This document shows, in pieces, positions 5,391-5,560 of a stretch of 5,560 nt of DNA. Position 1 is the stretch's first letter. The number at the start of each line of letters is the position of its first letter. The notes under the pieces are model-generated. The model worked only from the letters and a program-made list of their open reading frames with translations, did no database searches and had not been told where the DNA came from. Source of the DNA: DASSLY01 sp035689185 (GTDB lineage: Bacteria > Actinomycetota > Actinomycetes > Actinomycetales > Dermatophilaceae); NCBI GenBank assembly GCA_035689185.1, contig DASSLY010000129.1, positions 1-5,560 on the forward strand, read 5' to 3'. A program made the translations under genes and the position numbers.

Positions 5391-5560
5391 TCGCGGTGGT
5401 CGTGGAGTACATCGACGCGCACCGCGGCCGAGTCGTCGAGGGCCGTGAGCTTGGGGTCGAGCCGATCTGCGCCGTCCTGAAGGACGCGGGTGTGCAGATC
5501 GCCCCGAGCACCTACTACGCCGCCAAGAATCGGGTCCCCTCGCCACGTGCGGTGCGGGAC
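5384..5560 (+). CDS. IS3-family transposase OrfB, N-terminal part (partial)
   Basis: This is the start of the DDE transposase subunit, open to the right edge of the window (59 codons from GTG 5384). The segment EYIDAHRGRVV..LGVEPICAVLKDAGVQIAPSTYYAAKNR is typical of the HTH_21-type region that precedes the rve integrase core in IS3 OrfB proteins; the D, D and E residues would lie beyond the window. It is in the -1 frame relative to orfA. The frame is open back to 5297 with no other start codon, so the natural product is probably an OrfAB fusion made by frameshifting near 5321, with GTG 5384 only a fallback start inside a hairpin and without a clear ribosome site. Whether the complete gene is intact cannot be seen. 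Confidence 0.85.
   Translation, partial: MPVAVVVEYIDAHRGRVVEGRELGVEPICAVLKDAGVQIAPSTYYAAKNRVPSPRAVRD

Larger units (their letters stand above)
4989..5560 (+). mobile_element. IS3-family insertion sequence, left end (continues past window)
   Basis: An orfA/orfB pair in the IS3 arrangement begins just after the broken end of tra. The terminal repeat probably starts near TGAATCGCCCCGGG at 4989, because IS3-type ends begin with TG and the tra-like coding sequence stops about here. The exact boundary needs the right end, which is outside the window; anywhere from about 4985 to 5010 is possible. No target duplication can be checked. The insertion is in the opposite orientation to the element genes. 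Confidence 0.75.

Noticed and set aside
1..5560. CRISPR arrays, toxin-antitoxin pairs, retrons or other defence cassettes
   Set aside because: No regularly spaced repeats, reverse transcriptase motifs or paired small genes of that kind were seen; all long coding regions are accounted for by element or IS functions.

Overview
The window reads as one end of an actinomycete integrative and conjugative element (AICE, the pSAM2 type) lodged in a tRNA gene and later hit by an IS3-family insertion sequence. The base composition is strongly GC-rich, GTG starts are plausible at several genes, and the gene set (RepSA-type initiator, FtsK-like Tra, WhiB protein, Xis/Int pair) is characteristic of filamentous high-GC Actinobacteria. 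The genus cannot be fixed from the sequence.

Layout from left to right. At 1-123 is the C-terminal tail of a host gene on the + strand. At 187-260 is a complete tRNA with a CAT anticodon (elongator Met or Ile2), also on +. From 290 to about 4988 is the element, with every gene on the - strand. Read in the direction of transcription, right to left, these are: an FtsK/SpoIIIE-type conjugative DNA translocase (4971-3637), a WhiB-family Fe-S regulator (3637-3296), a RepSA-type HUH replication initiator (3292-1850), an approximately 200-base non-coding gap holding a long imperfect hairpin and a perfect 16-base inverted repeat, an excisionase (1648-1421), and a tyrosine integrase (1417-290) whose stop lies 29 bases from the tRNA. 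From about 4989 to the right edge is the left end of an IS3-family element on +: orfA, a T-run frameshift site, and the start of orfB.

How the genes fit together. Int and Xis would catalyse integration into and excision from the tRNA 3' end. RepSA would replicate the excised circle by a rolling-circle mechanism. The FtsK-like Tra would pump double-stranded DNA between mycelial cells. The tra, whiB and repSA genes are packed with a TGATG overlap and a 3-base gap, so they look like one operon, and xis and int (3-base gap) look like a second translational unit. The second att copy, any further element genes and the rest of tra lie beyond the right edge.

The most notable points are: the IS insertion that removes the tra start and splits its membrane segment; the WhiB regulator embedded between tra and rep; and the long hairpin between rep and xis, which pairs better as RNA on the transcribed strand than on the opposite strand. 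No CRISPR array, toxin-antitoxin pair or clearly unprecedented system was found.
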